From the IMG/VR virus record IMGVR_UViG_3300018429_000010, positions 1 through 36,457 of that record: a stretch of DNA of 36,457 bases; one strand, 5' to 3'. Numbering within the stretch: position 1 is the stretch's first letter; every line of letters begins with the position of its first letter. The DNA comes from a virus. Shown here piece after piece: positions 1 to 7,796 of the stretch. The position numbers and the translations under genes are program-made. The notes under the pieces are model-generated. The model was not told the DNA's origin, did not search any database, and saw only the letters and a list, made by a program, of their open reading frames with translations.

Positions 1-81
1 CTCGTCGAACTGGACGAGGCCGGCGTCCTCGCCAGCAAAGCGGCCGGATGGTGCGCCGAGCACCGGCGGGCGGCGGCATGA
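1..81 (+). CDS. 3' end of an upstream gene, product unknown
   Basis: Only the last 26 codons are in the window, reading in frame 1 to a TGA at 79-81. The visible tail ends in WCAEHRRAAA. The stop overlaps the ATG of the exonuclease gene (78) by four bases, the same coupling used through the rest of the operon, which supports this as a real gene end. Nothing in 26 residues identifies the product. From position it should belong to the early or recombination block. Confidence 0.6.
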   Translation, partial: LVELDEAGVLASKAAGWCAEHRRAAA

Positions 82-962
82 CCGCCGCCGTCCTCGTCGG
101 CCACTACGTGCCCGGCACACCGCAGTGGCACACCGCCCGCCGTGACGGCCTCGGCGGCAGCGAAATCGCCGCCGTCATGGGCCTGTCGCCGTTCGAGTCC
201 CGCTTCTCGATCTGGCACCGCAAGCGCGGCCAGATCGGCCCGGTCGCCGACAACGACGTCATGTACTGGGGCCGCGCCCTCGAACACGTCATCGCCGAAG
301 AGTTCGGCCACCGCCACCCCGAGCTGACCCTCACCCCGTCCGGCATGTGGCGCAACCGCGAACGCCCCTACCAGCTCGGGCAGCCCGACCGGCTCGTCGG
401 CGACGACATCCTCGAGGTCAAGACCGCCCGGTACGACGACGAGTGGGGCGACCCCGGCACCGACGTCATCCCGGTCTACTACCGGGCGCAGTGCCTCTGG
501 TACCTCGACTGCCTCGCCGCCAAGCGCTGCCACGTCGCGGTCCTCATCACCGGCTCCGACTACCGCGAGTACCTCGTCGAGTACGACCAGGCCGACGCCC
601 TGGCCATGCGCGCGGCCGCGGCCGAGTTCATGGCCGACCTGCGCGCCGGCAGGCGGCCGGACATCGACGAGCACTCCGCCACCTACGAGGCCGTCCGCGA
701 GCTGCACCCCGACATCGAGCCCCGCTCGGTCGAACTGCCCGCGCCCGTCGCCCTGGCCTACCTCGACGCCCTCGCCACGGCGAAGGACGCCGCCGACGCC
801 AAACGCGCCGCCAGCGCCCGCGTCATCGACGCCATGGGCAACGCCCACAAGGCCACCCACCTCGGGGCCGTCATCGCCACCCGCGCTGTCCGTGGCGAAG
901 GGGCCCCCCACCTGCGCGCCGCCAACGGCGCAGCCGACCAGCAACGGAGTGCAGCCGCATGA
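78..962 (+). CDS. YqaJ-type viral recombinase exonuclease
   Basis: Probable 5'-3' double-strand DNA exonuclease of the YqaJ/lambda-Exo nuclease superfamily, about 294 residues. Family signs in order: GGSEIAAVMG near the N-terminus, followed by a LEHVIAEEF helix with an acidic residue, a QPDRL aspartate, the EVKT catalytic E-x-K, and a Y..Q segment (YYRAQCLWY). In the known two-component systems the enzyme resects ends and a RecT/Bet protein anneals the resulting strand; the next gene is a RecT, which supports the call. An in-frame ATG at 48 would add ten residues, but 78 is preferred because it overlaps the upstream stop as ATGA and the protein then starts like other family members. The C-terminal third is helical and alanine-rich. 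Confidence 0.9.
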   Translation: MTAAVLVGHYVPGTPQWHTARRDGLGGSEIAAVMGLSPFESRFSIWHRKRGQIGPVADNDVMYWGRALEHVIAEEFGHRHPELTLTPSGMWRNRERPYQLGQPDRLVGDDILEVKTARYDDEWGDPGTDVIPVYYRAQCLWYLDCLAAKRCHVAVLITGSDYREYLVEYDQADALAMRAAAAEFMADLRAGRRPDIDEHSATYEAVRELHPDIEPRSVELPAPVALAYLDALATAKDAADAKRAASARVIDAMGNAHKATHLGAVIATRAVRGEGAPHLRAANGAADQQRSAAA

Positions 963-2077
963 CCGCCCAGACCGTCAGCAGCGCGATCGCCACCCGGGAC
1001 GACTCCCCGCGCGGCCTGATCGCCCAGTACCGCGACAGCTTCGCCGCCGTCGTCCCCTCCCACGTCAAGGCCGACCAGTGGGTCCGGCTCGCCCAGGGCG
1101 CACTGAAGAAGGGGAAGGTCGTCGCCGTCGGCCGGCCCGGCAGCCCCGACCACTGGAAGGGCACCGAGCTGGAGCTCGCCGCCCGCAACAACCCCGGCGT
1201 GTTCCTCGCCCACCTCCTCGACGCCGCCCGACTCGGCCTCGAACCCGGCACCGAGCAGTACTACCTCACCCCGCGCAAGGTGAAGGGCCAGCTGGAGATC
1301 CTCGGGATCGTCGGCTACCAGGGCCACATCGAGCTGATGTACCGGGCCGGCGCCATCTCGTCGGTGATCGCCGAGTGCGTCTACCTCAACGACGTGTTCC
1401 GCTACCGGCCCGGCGTCGACGAGCGTCCGGTCCACGAGATCGACTGGGACTCCGAGGACCGCGGCCCGCTGCGGCTCTCCTACGCGTACGCGGTGATGAA
1501 GGACGGCGCCACCAGCAAGGTGGTGGTGCTCAACCGCGCTGCCATCGAGACGATCAAGAAGTCGTCCCAGGGTGCGAACACTGAGTACTCGCCGTGGGTG
1601 AAGCACGAGGCGGCGATGTGGCTCAAGAGCGCCGTGCGGCAGCTGGCGAAGTGGGTGCCGACGAGCGCGGAGTACCGCAACGCCCTCCAGCGCGCCGGGC
1701 AGGACGACCAGCCCACGGTCGGCGACGCCGCCACCTCGATCGGCACCCCCGACCCGATCGACGCCGTCGTGGCCGGCCAAGTCCTCGGGGACGACTACGT
1801 CGACGCCGAGGTGGTCGAGCCGGCGACGACCGACCAGGCCACCAGGGTGCTGACCTGGGTCGCCGAGCACGCCGTCGAGCTGGACTACGTGCCGACGATG
1901 CTGCGGGCGCTGGCTGGCCGCGAGGCCGCCACGGTCGAGGAGTTGACGCACGACGAGGCCGACGCCGTGCTCGCCCAACTGCGCCGCCTGGCTGGCCAGC
2001 ACACCGGCGACGACCTCGTGATGGCGCTGGACCACCTGGTCACCGAGCTGCTCGACCAGCAGGGAGCGAGCGCATGA
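959..2077 (+). CDS. recT: RecT-family single-strand annealing protein
   Basis: About 372 residues. RecT proteins bind single-stranded DNA and promote annealing and strand exchange with an exonuclease partner. The family core is visible from roughly residue 60 to 250: the LLDAARLGLEPG segment, the YYLTPRKV strand, GIVGYQGHIELMYRAG, and a late SPWVKHEAAMWLKSAVRQL helix typical of RecT. The C-terminal 120 residues are acidic and variable, as is common. The ATG at 959 overlaps the exonuclease stop (TGA 960-962), so the two are translationally coupled. A longer open frame upstream of 959 is the shadow of the exonuclease gene. The pair is likely used for phage recombination and replication-linked repair. 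Confidence 0.93.
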   Translation: MTAQTVSSAIATRDDSPRGLIAQYRDSFAAVVPSHVKADQWVRLAQGALKKGKVVAVGRPGSPDHWKGTELELAARNNPGVFLAHLLDAARLGLEPGTEQYYLTPRKVKGQLEILGIVGYQGHIELMYRAGAISSVIAECVYLNDVFRYRPGVDERPVHEIDWDSEDRGPLRLSYAYAVMKDGATSKVVVLNRAAIETIKKSSQGANTEYSPWVKHEAAMWLKSAVRQLAKWVPTSAEYRNALQRAGQDDQPTVGDAATSIGTPDPIDAVVAGQVLGDDYVDAEVVEPATTDQATRVLTWVAEHAVELDYVPTMLRALAGREAATVEELTHDEADAVLAQLRRLAGQHTGDDLVMALDHLVTELLDQQGASA

Positions 2078-2811
2078 CCTGGGCGGACGGTCCCTGGCTC
2101 GCGCTGGACACCGAGACAACCGGCGTCGTCACCGCCACCGACCGCGTCGTCACCGCCACAGTGCTGCTTATCAGCGAGGTCGACCCGGCCACCAGCCGGT
2201 CCACCATCGACGCCCACAACTGGCTGATCGACCCCGGCGTCGAGATCCCGGCCGCCGCCACCGCCGTGCACGGCATCACCACCGAGTACGCCCGCGAGCA
2301 CGGCCAGGCCCCGGGCGACGCGATCGCCGAGATCGTCGACGTGCTCGGCAAGTACTGGGCGCCGGACCTGCCGGCCGTGGCGTTCAACGCCTCGTTCGAC
2401 CTCGGCATCCTCGACGCCGAGGCGCATCGCCACCTGGGTCGCGGCCTCGCCCTCGGTGGTCCCGTGGTCGACCCCCTGGTCATGGACCGCGCGGTCGACC
2501 GCTACCGCAAGGGCGGCCACAAGCTCGACGCCTGCTGCCGCGTCTACGGCGTCCAGCTCGACAACGCGCACACCTCCAGCGACGACGCGCTCGCCGCGGC
2601 TCGCGTCGCCTGGCACATCGCCAACCGCTACCCCGAGATCGGCCGGCAGACCCTGCAGCAACTGCAGGTGTGGCAGGCGGAGCAGCACGCCGTGTGGGCC
2701 GCCGGGTTCGAGGACTGGCTGGTCAAGCAGAAGCGCCGCGCCAACGCCACCCCCGACGAGATCGAGGCCGTCCGCGTCGAGCGCGGGTGGCCGGTTCGGA
2801 GCACGTCATGA
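2074..2811 (+). CDS. DEDDh 3'-5' exonuclease (DnaQ/RNase T-like)
   Basis: About 245 residues. The three Exo motifs are easy to see: Exo I as LALDTETTGVV at the N-terminus (D-x-E), Exo II as NASFDLGILD, and Exo III as HTSSDDALAAARVA with the expected histidine five residues before the aspartate. The HGIT segment and KLDACCRVYGV are also typical of DnaQ-like exonucleases in actinophages. It should remove nucleotides from 3' ends of DNA or RNA; whether it serves proofreading, repair or RecT-linked recombination cannot be told. The ATG at 2074 overlaps the RecT stop by four bases. The C-terminal 50 residues after the nuclease core are charged and helical and probably not catalytic. Confidence 0.9.
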   Translation: MTWADGPWLALDTETTGVVTATDRVVTATVLLISEVDPATSRSTIDAHNWLIDPGVEIPAAATAVHGITTEYAREHGQAPGDAIAEIVDVLGKYWAPDLPAVAFNASFDLGILDAEAHRHLGRGLALGGPVVDPLVMDRAVDRYRKGGHKLDACCRVYGVQLDNAHTSSDDALAAARVAWHIANRYPEIGRQTLQQLQVWQAEQHAVWAAGFEDWLVKQKRRANATPDEIEAVRVERGWPVRSTS

Positions 2812-3236
2812 CCGCCCTCCTGCCCCCCACCTCCCTCGCGGTACTGCTCGTCCTGGCGAGCGTCGCGGGCGGCGTGGCCCTCGGCTTCCACCTCCGTGGC
2901 CTGGCCGACATCGCCTCGGTGGCCCGGGAGAACCGCGCACTCCGGGCGTTGCGTGCCCTGCCGCCGGCGGGTACGGCCCCGATGCCCGCGCTTCCGTCGG
3001 CCGACCTCCCCGACGTGGAGGAGTGGGTCAGGGCGGTCCGCGCTGCGGACGACATCCCGCTGCACCCCCAGTCGGTGACGGCGGCCGAGGTGTACCCGGC
3101 TCTGGCCCGGGACCGGGAGGCGCAGGCGGCGGCGGACCGGATCACCGGACCCGGCGACACCCGCCGCATCCTGGCTGGCCCTGAGCCGAAGGTCGGCAGG
3201 CACGCGGCGGCGCGCCGGATCGTGGGTGCGGTATGA
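2808..3236 (+). CDS. Small protein with one N-terminal membrane segment
   Basis: About 142 residues, not recognised. Residues about 8-28 form one strongly hydrophobic stretch (LAVLLVLASVAGGVALGF) that looks like an uncleaved signal anchor or single transmembrane helix. A short charged helical stretch (RENRALRALRAL) follows, then a hydrophilic acidic and proline-containing tail. ATG 2808 overlaps the exonuclease stop. A membrane protein directly after the recombination genes has no obvious partner here. No lipobox or cleavage site is clear. Confidence 0.7.
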   Translation: MTALLPPTSLAVLLVLASVAGGVALGFHLRGLADIASVARENRALRALRALPPAGTAPMPALPSADLPDVEEWVRAVRAADDIPLHPQSVTAAEVYPALARDREAQAAADRITGPGDTRRILAGPEPKVGRHAAARRIVGAV

Positions 3237-3583
3237 CCACCGAGGAGATCCTGTTCGAGGCCGCTCTCCGGTGTGAGCGGTACGGGCTGCACAAGGGCGA
3301 GCTGTGGCCGGGCGCAGCGTTGCTCGGCCAGGGCTACGTGCCGGACAGCCCATGCTGCGCGCTCGGGCACATTCGGGTCGCCGCTGGACTCACCGCGCCG
3401 GAGATCGGCGTTGGCGATTGGGACCGCTCCGGCGCCTCGAATGCCGAGGGGGAACTGGCCGACTACCTGGCCCGGGTGGCGAACGACGGCGACGTAGACG
3501 TTGCCGAGTGGTCCGACGCCCCCTCTCGCTCTGCCACTGATGTCGCTGCCGCTATGCGTGCCGCTGCGGGGAGGGCGGCATGA
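3233..3583 (+). CDS. Conserved phage protein, DUF6197-like
   Basis: About 116 residues. The layout of an N-terminal helix, then KGELWPG, then a CCALGHIRVAAG segment followed by a long helical tail resembles small phage proteins grouped as DUF6197, whose function is unknown. The resemblance is from memory of the pattern and is not certain. The paired cysteines (CCALG) may be structural. ATG 3233 overlaps the previous stop, and the gene's own stop overlaps the next start at 3580. No membrane segment or nucleic-acid-binding motif is seen. Confidence 0.7.
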   Translation: MTTEEILFEAALRCERYGLHKGELWPGAALLGQGYVPDSPCCALGHIRVAAGLTAPEIGVGDWDRSGASNAEGELADYLARVANDGDVDVAEWSDAPSRSATDVAAAMRAAAGRAA

Positions 3584-3909
3584 ACGGCGATGACCTCTGC
3601 CGCTGCGGTCACATCCGCTCGCAGCACGGCGACGACGGACAGTGCTCGGTCGATGATCCCTGGTACGGCGGCGTTCTGCCGTGCTGGTGCATCCGGTTCA
3701 CTGCCGACGCGGCGGCCGACGCGTGCGACTGCGACGCCGCCCTGGTCACCACCGCGCGGACCATCGGCGTGGAGATCACGGCCACGCCCGTGCGGCCCGA
3801 CCCGACGGGCTACGACGCAAACCCGATGACCTGCCCGCACGGCACGACCTGGTACCAGCAGCCGACTGCCGAGCAGGTCGAGGCCTGGCGTCGGGACGGT
3901 GTCGCGTGA
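3580..3909 (+). CDS. Cysteine-rich small protein, possible zinc binder
   Basis: About 109 residues. Cysteine and histidine pairs are spread through the first 60 residues (CRCGHIRSQH, CSVDDPW, CWC, CDCD), and a CPHG near the C-terminus is followed by TWYQQPT. The N-terminal CxCGH...H...C pattern recurs in actinophage proteins that probably bind zinc. No catalytic motif is seen. Coupled by ATGA overlaps on both sides. One of several Cys-rich small proteins in the left half of the window. Confidence 0.7.
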   Translation: MNGDDLCRCGHIRSQHGDDGQCSVDDPWYGGVLPCWCIRFTADAAADACDCDAALVTTARTIGVEITATPVRPDPTGYDANPMTCPHGTTWYQQPTAEQVEAWRRDGVA

Positions 3910-4103
3910 CCGCCCCCCAGTCCCCATCCGCCCGCCTGGAGGCGGCAGCGGGAGTGCTGGAGCGGCTGGCATCCAAGGCGACGCCTGGGCCGTGGCGGGC
4001 GGTGCGGCACGACCGCGAGGGCTTCGTCGGGTTCGGCTGGATGGCATCACCACTCGCCGACGACCTGCCCGCGGTCGCTGCCCAGATCGGCCTGTCCTCA
4101 TGA
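3906..4103 (+). CDS. Short ATPGPW-motif protein, possibly truncated
   Basis: About 65 residues from a GTG at 3906 that overlaps the previous stop. The N-terminal helix ending in KATPGPWRAVRH is a pattern shared by many actinophage proteins of unknown function, which as I recall are usually longer (over 100 residues). Here the frame ends soon after a short PLADDLPAVAAQIGL helix, so this may be a shortened copy. The stop TGA 4101-4103 overlaps the next ATG at 4100. No function is proposed. Confidence 0.6.
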   Translation: MTAPQSPSARLEAAAGVLERLASKATPGPWRAVRHDREGFVGFGWMASPLADDLPAVAAQIGLSS

Positions 4104-4358
4104 GCTTCGACGACCCCTACGCCGAGCCCCAGCCCCCACCCCCGGTGGTCCTCACCGACGCCCAGGTGGCCGACCTACTCGCGTTGGTGAGGGCGTCCAT
4201 CCCGGTCGAGGACAACGTCCGGGCCGACAACCGACTCCTGCCACGCCGAGCACGAGTCCTGGGTGTACCGGTCGACCGCTGTGTCCTCCCTGGCCCTTCT
4301 CACTCTCGCTGCCGCCCTCGCATGGGTGGGGCGACTGACCTACCGGAGGACCCGATGA
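4100..4358 (+). pseudogene. Small membrane protein gene with apparent +1 frameshift
   Basis: Starts at ATG 4100 (overlapping the previous stop) as a proline-rich, then helical, hydrophilic protein (LTDAQVADLLALV). In this frame the reading simply runs on into the next gene. In the frame one base later, open from 4191, the sequence gives SCHAEHESWVYRST, then an 18-residue hydrophobic stretch (SSLALLTLAAALAWVG), then a basic end (RLTYRRTR) and a TGA at 4356-4358. That TGA overlaps the ATG of the next gene at 4355, exactly like the other junctions. The natural product is therefore probably an approximately 85-residue single-pass membrane protein whose frame was broken by one extra base near 4190-4240. 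Programmed +1 shifting, a sequencing error, or a real 142-residue protein read through to 4528 are the alternatives. Confidence 0.5.
4345..4349 (+). promoter_or_regulatory. Ribosome binding site for the gene at 4355
   Basis: GGAGG lies five bases before ATG 4355. It separates the 57-residue gene from the frame that runs into it from 4100, and supports reading them as two genes. Confidence 0.6.
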
Positions 4359-4528
4359 CCTTGAGGCAGATACGGCTGCGGTTCAGGGCCGCCATCCACG
4401 AGATCGCCTGCGGCGAGTGCCGCGTCACGTGGCTGTCCTGGCTCCAGCGCCTCGCTGGCATCCAGCGCGGCTTCACGCCCACGGTGACCAACCCCCCGGT
4501 CGTGACCTACCGGAGGTGGCGCACGTGA
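4355..4528 (+). CDS. Small basic protein of unknown function
   Basis: About 57 residues starting MTLRQIRLRF. It is rich in arginine and tryptophan with two cysteines (CGEC) and ends VVTYRRWRT. The start is chosen because a GGAGG sits five bases upstream and because ATG 4355 overlaps a TGA in the neighbouring frame. The same frame is open back to 4100, so a single longer protein of 142 residues is possible but less likely. Its stop overlaps the GTG of the next gene at 4525. No function can be given. Confidence 0.5.
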   Translation: MTLRQIRLRFRAAIHEIACGECRVTWLSWLQRLAGIQRGFTPTVTNPPVVTYRRWRT

Positions 4529-6009
4529 GCGCCGACGACCAGAACTGCCGCCGATGCGCTGGCGAAGGCCCGGTGCACGAGTGTCCGGTCTGCGCCTTGG
4601 ACATGTTCGGGCAGTTGCAGGTTGAGCGGGAGCTGGAGGCGGCCTCTGCCCGACAGTTCGCCGCCCTGCTGGACACAGAGCGTGTGGCCCACCGGCACGC
4701 CGTGCTGCGCTGGATGGAGGCCGATGCTGACTGCGCCGATGCGTTGGCCGAGTTGCGGGGGATTGACGCCGCCATGGAGGCGGCGCCGATGCCGACTGAC
4801 CCCGTGACCGCCACCTCACCCACCCCCGACGGCACCCCCGGGGGCATGACAGCCGAGCGGCTGGCGGAGATCCGGCAGACCCACAACGACATGTACAGGT
4901 ACGCGCCGATCACCAGCCGCGTGTACACGCTCGACGTCCGCGACCTGCTCGCCGAGGTCGACCGGGTGCACACCTGGGCCGGGGTGATGTCCCTGCTCGA
5001 CGAGCACTACCCGGCGGCCGTCTTCCCCGGCGGTGGTGGAGCGGATCCCGGCCCCCGGATCATCGGGCTGATCCGCGAGGTCGACCGGCTCACCACCGAG
5101 CGGGACGCCTACGGCCGCCGCGCGCTGGCCGCCGAGAAGCAAACACTGCTGGACACGGTCATCAGGCACCGGCTCATGGAAGAGGTCAACGCGGCCGTAC
5201 GGGAGCGCGACTCCGCCCGTGCCGAGATTGACGCGGTGCACGCCGAACTCGTGGAGGCGTTCGACGGCCACGACTTCCCAACCACCGACGTCACCGACGG
5301 TGAGGCGGTCCGCATCCTGTCCGCCGCGCTGGGGTTTGAGCGCGAGAATCGCCGCCGGCTCGGGGCCGAGGTCGACCGGCTCACCACCGAGCGCGACGCC
5401 GCGCAGGCTGAGCGGACCCGCGTCCTGCGGGTGACCGACGGCGTGGTGGCCGATGCGTGGCGACCGCGCCCCGCTGCGGCGGCGAGCTGGCACGCCGACC
5501 ACCTCTGCGGCCACGGCGAGTTCGCGGACTGCCGGTCGACAGCCCCGGCCGCCCGAGTGGTCGTCTGCGGGTCGCTGTCGCAGCAGGCCGACCTCGACGG
5601 GGTGGCCGCCGTCTACCAGCACTACGGCCATGACGTGCTGTCCCCGCAGCCCTCCGACCGGCCCCGTACGGAGCTGGACGCCGAGTGGCTGCAGGCGATC
5701 GAGCGCGCCGACCTGGTGGTGGTGGTGCGCAAGCCGGACGGGTCCATCGGTGCGCAGACGACGGCCGAGGTGATCCACGCGCTGGCCTGGGACGTGCCGG
5801 TGCACTGGCTCATGCCGTCCGCCACCCCGGACGCCGTGACCACCGAACCGATGCCCTGCGGGTGCACCTCACACGATCCGGCCGATCACCAGGACACCTG
5901 CGGCCACTGCCACGCCGGTGTCGACGAGGCGTGCGGGCCCGACTGCCCGGTTGACGGCGACGGCGTCAACCCCGACTACGACCCCGACACGGAGGTGGCC
6001 GCGCCGTGA
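4525..6009 (+). CDS. Coiled-coil protein with nucleoside-deoxyribosyltransferase-like domain
   Basis: About 494 residues from GTG 4525, which overlaps the previous stop. Order of parts: an N-terminal zinc-ribbon-like stretch (CRRC...HECPVC, residues about 8-25); a long helical, charged region to about 330 with a repeated EVDRLTTERDA segment, probably coiled coil; then residues about 344-429 like nucleoside 2-deoxyribosyltransferases (VVVCGSL at the start, ERADLVVVV, and GAQTTAEVIHAL with Glu415 in the place of the catalytic glutamate); finally a Cys-rich tail (CGC, CGHCHAG, CGPDCP). Classical enzymes of the fold exchange or hydrolyse deoxynucleosides, but related domains bind other nucleotides. 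Domain identity is fairly clear; substrate is not. The length and the mix suggest fusion of two or three smaller phage genes. Confidence 0.75.
   Translation: MSADDQNCRRCAGEGPVHECPVCALDMFGQLQVERELEAASARQFAALLDTERVAHRHAVLRWMEADADCADALAELRGIDAAMEAAPMPTDPVTATSPTPDGTPGGMTAERLAEIRQTHNDMYRYAPITSRVYTLDVRDLLAEVDRVHTWAGVMSLLDEHYPAAVFPGGGGADPGPRIIGLIREVDRLTTERDAYGRRALAAEKQTLLDTVIRHRLMEEVNAAVRERDSARAEIDAVHAELVEAFDGHDFPTTDVTDGEAVRILSAALGFERENRRRLGAEVDRLTTERDAAQAERTRVLRVTDGVVADAWRPRPAAAASWHADHLCGHGEFADCRSTAPAARVVVCGSLSQQADLDGVAAVYQHYGHDVLSPQPSDRPRTELDAEWLQAIERADLVVVVRKPDGSIGAQTTAEVIHALAWDVPVHWLMPSATPDAVTTEPMPCGCTSHDPADHQDTCGHCHAGVDEACGPDCPVDGDGVNPDYDPDTEVAAP
5077..5393 (+). repeat. 26-bp direct repeat inside the coiled-coil gene
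   Basis: Exact 26-bp copies at 5077-5102 and 5368-5393 encode the shared EVDRLTTER segment and are read in the same frame. A partial third relative begins near 4955 (EVDRVHTW). They look like products of internal duplication within the coiled coil rather than a regulatory repeat. Confidence 0.75.
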
Positions 6010-6326
6010 CCGTCTACGTGGACCGCTTCATCGTCTCCGTCCCACCGCAGTGGGAGGGCGGCGGCCACCTGCTGACCTCCGACCTCGCGGAGCTGCACGC
6101 CTTCGCCGCGAACATCGGGCTGAAGCGGCGGTGGTTCCAGGACAAGACGTTCCCGCACTACGACCTGACGAAAAGCAGGCGAGCCGCCGCGTTGCGCACC
6201 GGCGCGACGTCAATCGAGCCGGGCGAGTTCCCCGACGACCTGCTGGTCCGATGCCCGGACGGTGGCCACGAGCCGTATGCGGCCCGCGTGGCCCGCCGTT
6301 CGACCACCGAGGGGGCGAGTACCTGA
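6006..6326 (+). CDS. DUF4031 domain protein
   Basis: About 106 residues from GTG 6006. The start MTVYVD, the central SDLAELHAFAANIGLKRRWFQ, then HYDLTKSRRAAALRTGA, match DUF4031, a small family common in actinobacteria and their phages with no assigned function. The N-terminal 75 residues cover the whole domain; the remaining tail is variable. It overlaps the gene before by four bases and its TGA shares one base with the next ATG (TGATG). It sits between two proteins with nucleotide- or RNA-related folds. Confidence 0.8.
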   Translation: MTVYVDRFIVSVPPQWEGGGHLLTSDLAELHAFAANIGLKRRWFQDKTFPHYDLTKSRRAAALRTGATSIEPGEFPDDLLVRCPDGGHEPYAARVARRSTTEGAST

Positions 6327-7093
6327 TGGACCTCGACATCGAGCGGGTGCTCGACGCGGCCGCGCGCACCGAATCGCACGTGCACCGGTGGTCGTACTAC
6401 GACGACAGCTGCGCCCGCGAGGACTGGGACAGCCCGGCGACGTTGGCGCTCCTGTCCCCGGCCATGTACGAGGACCCGGACCCGCGGGGTGCTCCGCACC
6501 GGCAGTGCGCGGACTGCCACGTCGTCGAGTGGGCGGTCCCGGCGATCACGGTGCAGCAGCCGTGGGCGTGGGCTATCGCGGTCGGCGCCAAGCCGGTGGA
6601 GCTGCGCAGCCGGCCGACCCGGTGGCGCGGTCCGCTGGCCATCCACGCCGGCACCCGGTGGTCGCTGCGCGGCGAGGCGGACGAGCGCGTGCGCACAACC
6701 GGCCCGCTGTATCCAGGCGGGGCGCTGTACGACCACCAGGAGAGCGACGACTCCGAGTGCACGCGCGGCGCCGTGATCGCCCTGACGACGCTCGCCGACT
6801 GCCACCCGGCGGCCGGGTGCTGCCCCCCGTGGGGTGACGACAGCTACGACGGCAAGCCCGTACACCACCTGGTGCTCAACGAGCTGCGGCCGGTCAACCA
6901 GCCGGTGCCGATGAAGGGTCGCCTCGGGGTGTGGGTGGCGTACCTGCCGTGGCCAGTTACAGAGCGGCACGAGTGCGACGACTGCGGCGAGGAGTACGCG
7001 GACGCACTGGACGGCGGCCTGTGTCGGCGCCTGCCGTGCCGGATCGAGGCCGACAACCGCGCCATCCGCGCTGCTGCGGAGGTGCGGTCATGA
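6326..7093 (+). CDS. ASCH domain protein with flanking Cys-rich segments
   Basis: About 255 residues. ASCH domains have a beta-barrel related to PUA and are thought to bind RNA or modified bases; some bacterial members are amidohydrolases acting on N4-acetylcytidine. The domain starts near residue 73 with ITVQQPWAWAIAVG and carries the family signature GxKxxExR exactly (GAKPVELR), then WRGPLAIHAG and a VIALTTLADCHP strand. An N-terminal H..H...C..C segment (HVHRW, QCADCH) and a C-terminal CDDCGEEY with further cysteines probably bind metal and are additions to the core. ATG 6326 is preferred: it touches the previous stop, while an upstream extension would only be the shadow of DUF4031. Activity is not proven by sequence. 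Confidence 0.85.
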   Translation: MDLDIERVLDAAARTESHVHRWSYYDDSCAREDWDSPATLALLSPAMYEDPDPRGAPHRQCADCHVVEWAVPAITVQQPWAWAIAVGAKPVELRSRPTRWRGPLAIHAGTRWSLRGEADERVRTTGPLYPGGALYDHQESDDSECTRGAVIALTTLADCHPAAGCCPPWGDDSYDGKPVHHLVLNELRPVNQPVPMKGRLGVWVAYLPWPVTERHECDDCGEEYADALDGGLCRRLPCRIEADNRAIRAAAEVRS

Positions 7094-7569
7094 ACGCTCC
7101 ACTGTTCAATTACGCGCCGCCGCCGGACGGGTTCGATGCCTCCCCGTATCCCCCGTCGGGGCAGTCGGACTCGCCGCGCCCGGTGTGGGCGCTGGGTGCT
7201 TGCGACGAGGTCACGGCGGTGATGGCGGCCGGGCACGACGCGGTGTCGGTGGCCGCGCTGCAGGCGTACCGCACGAGCCTGATCGGCGGCGCACCCACTG
7301 GCGAGTGGTGGGAGACCGCCGACGTCGAGCCCGTCTGGGTGGTGATCCACACCCAGTGCGGGTGCACCGAGGAGCAGCACGCCGCGCACCGGCGGCTCGA
7401 TGCGGCCGGCGGGGACACGCCCTGCCCCGATGGCTGTGCGCATCCCGGCCTGCCGCCGTGCATGGACCACGGCGACGTGTACGCGATCGAGTGGACCGCA
7501 GAGGACGCGACGGCTGAGACTCCCGGCGCGCTGGCTGTGGTGCGCACTGTCCGTGAGGTGCAGCGGTGA
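7090..7569 (+). CDS. Hypothetical protein with Cys/His-rich centre
   Basis: About 159 residues from ATG 7090 (ATGA overlap). The N-terminal 35 residues are proline-rich and probably disordered. A tryptophan-rich strand (EWWETADVEPVWVVI) leads to a Cys/His block, HTQCGCTEEQHAAH and CPDGCAHPGLPPCMDHGD, which looks metal-binding. The C-terminus is an ordinary alpha/beta stretch (VYAIEWTAED, ALAVVRTV). I do not recognise the family. Confidence 0.65.
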   Translation: MNAPLFNYAPPPDGFDASPYPPSGQSDSPRPVWALGACDEVTAVMAAGHDAVSVAALQAYRTSLIGGAPTGEWWETADVEPVWVVIHTQCGCTEEQHAAHRRLDAAGGDTPCPDGCAHPGLPPCMDHGDVYAIEWTAEDATAETPGALAVVRTVREVQR

Positions 7570-7796
7570 TGGCCATCGACTGCCCGTCGTGCGGACTACC
7601 CGACCCCCACCGGGGCCAGGGCGACGGCATCGGCTCCTGTGAGTGCACCCGCTGCCGATGCTGCGACGCCGGTCCGGACGACTGCGACTGCGCCCAGGAC
7701 TGGGACGGCGATCCGGACGACCCGGACGACGACCCGCTGTGCAACGACACGGCGTGCCAGACTCGGGCCGCGCGGAAGGCACCCCGCCGTGGCTGA
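7566..7796 (+). CDS. Cys-rich acidic small protein
   Basis: About 76 residues. It can start at GTG 7566 (overlapping the previous stop) or at ATG 7569; the two differ by one residue. Two cysteine clusters (CPSCGLPDPH and CECTRCRCCDAGPDDCDC) are followed by an acidic run rich in DPDD and a short basic end. A zinc- or other metal-binding role is likely, with the aspartate run as a possible nucleic-acid mimic; that last point is speculation. It ends eight bases inside the next gene. Confidence 0.6.
   Translation: MMAIDCPSCGLPDPHRGQGDGIGSCECTRCRCCDAGPDDCDCAQDWDGDPDDPDDDPLCNDTACQTRAARKAPRRG

Noticed and set aside
758-2119. 453-residue - strand open frame across RecT
   Set aside because: Shadow frame, low-complexity composition, no motif; RecT on the + strand is well supported.
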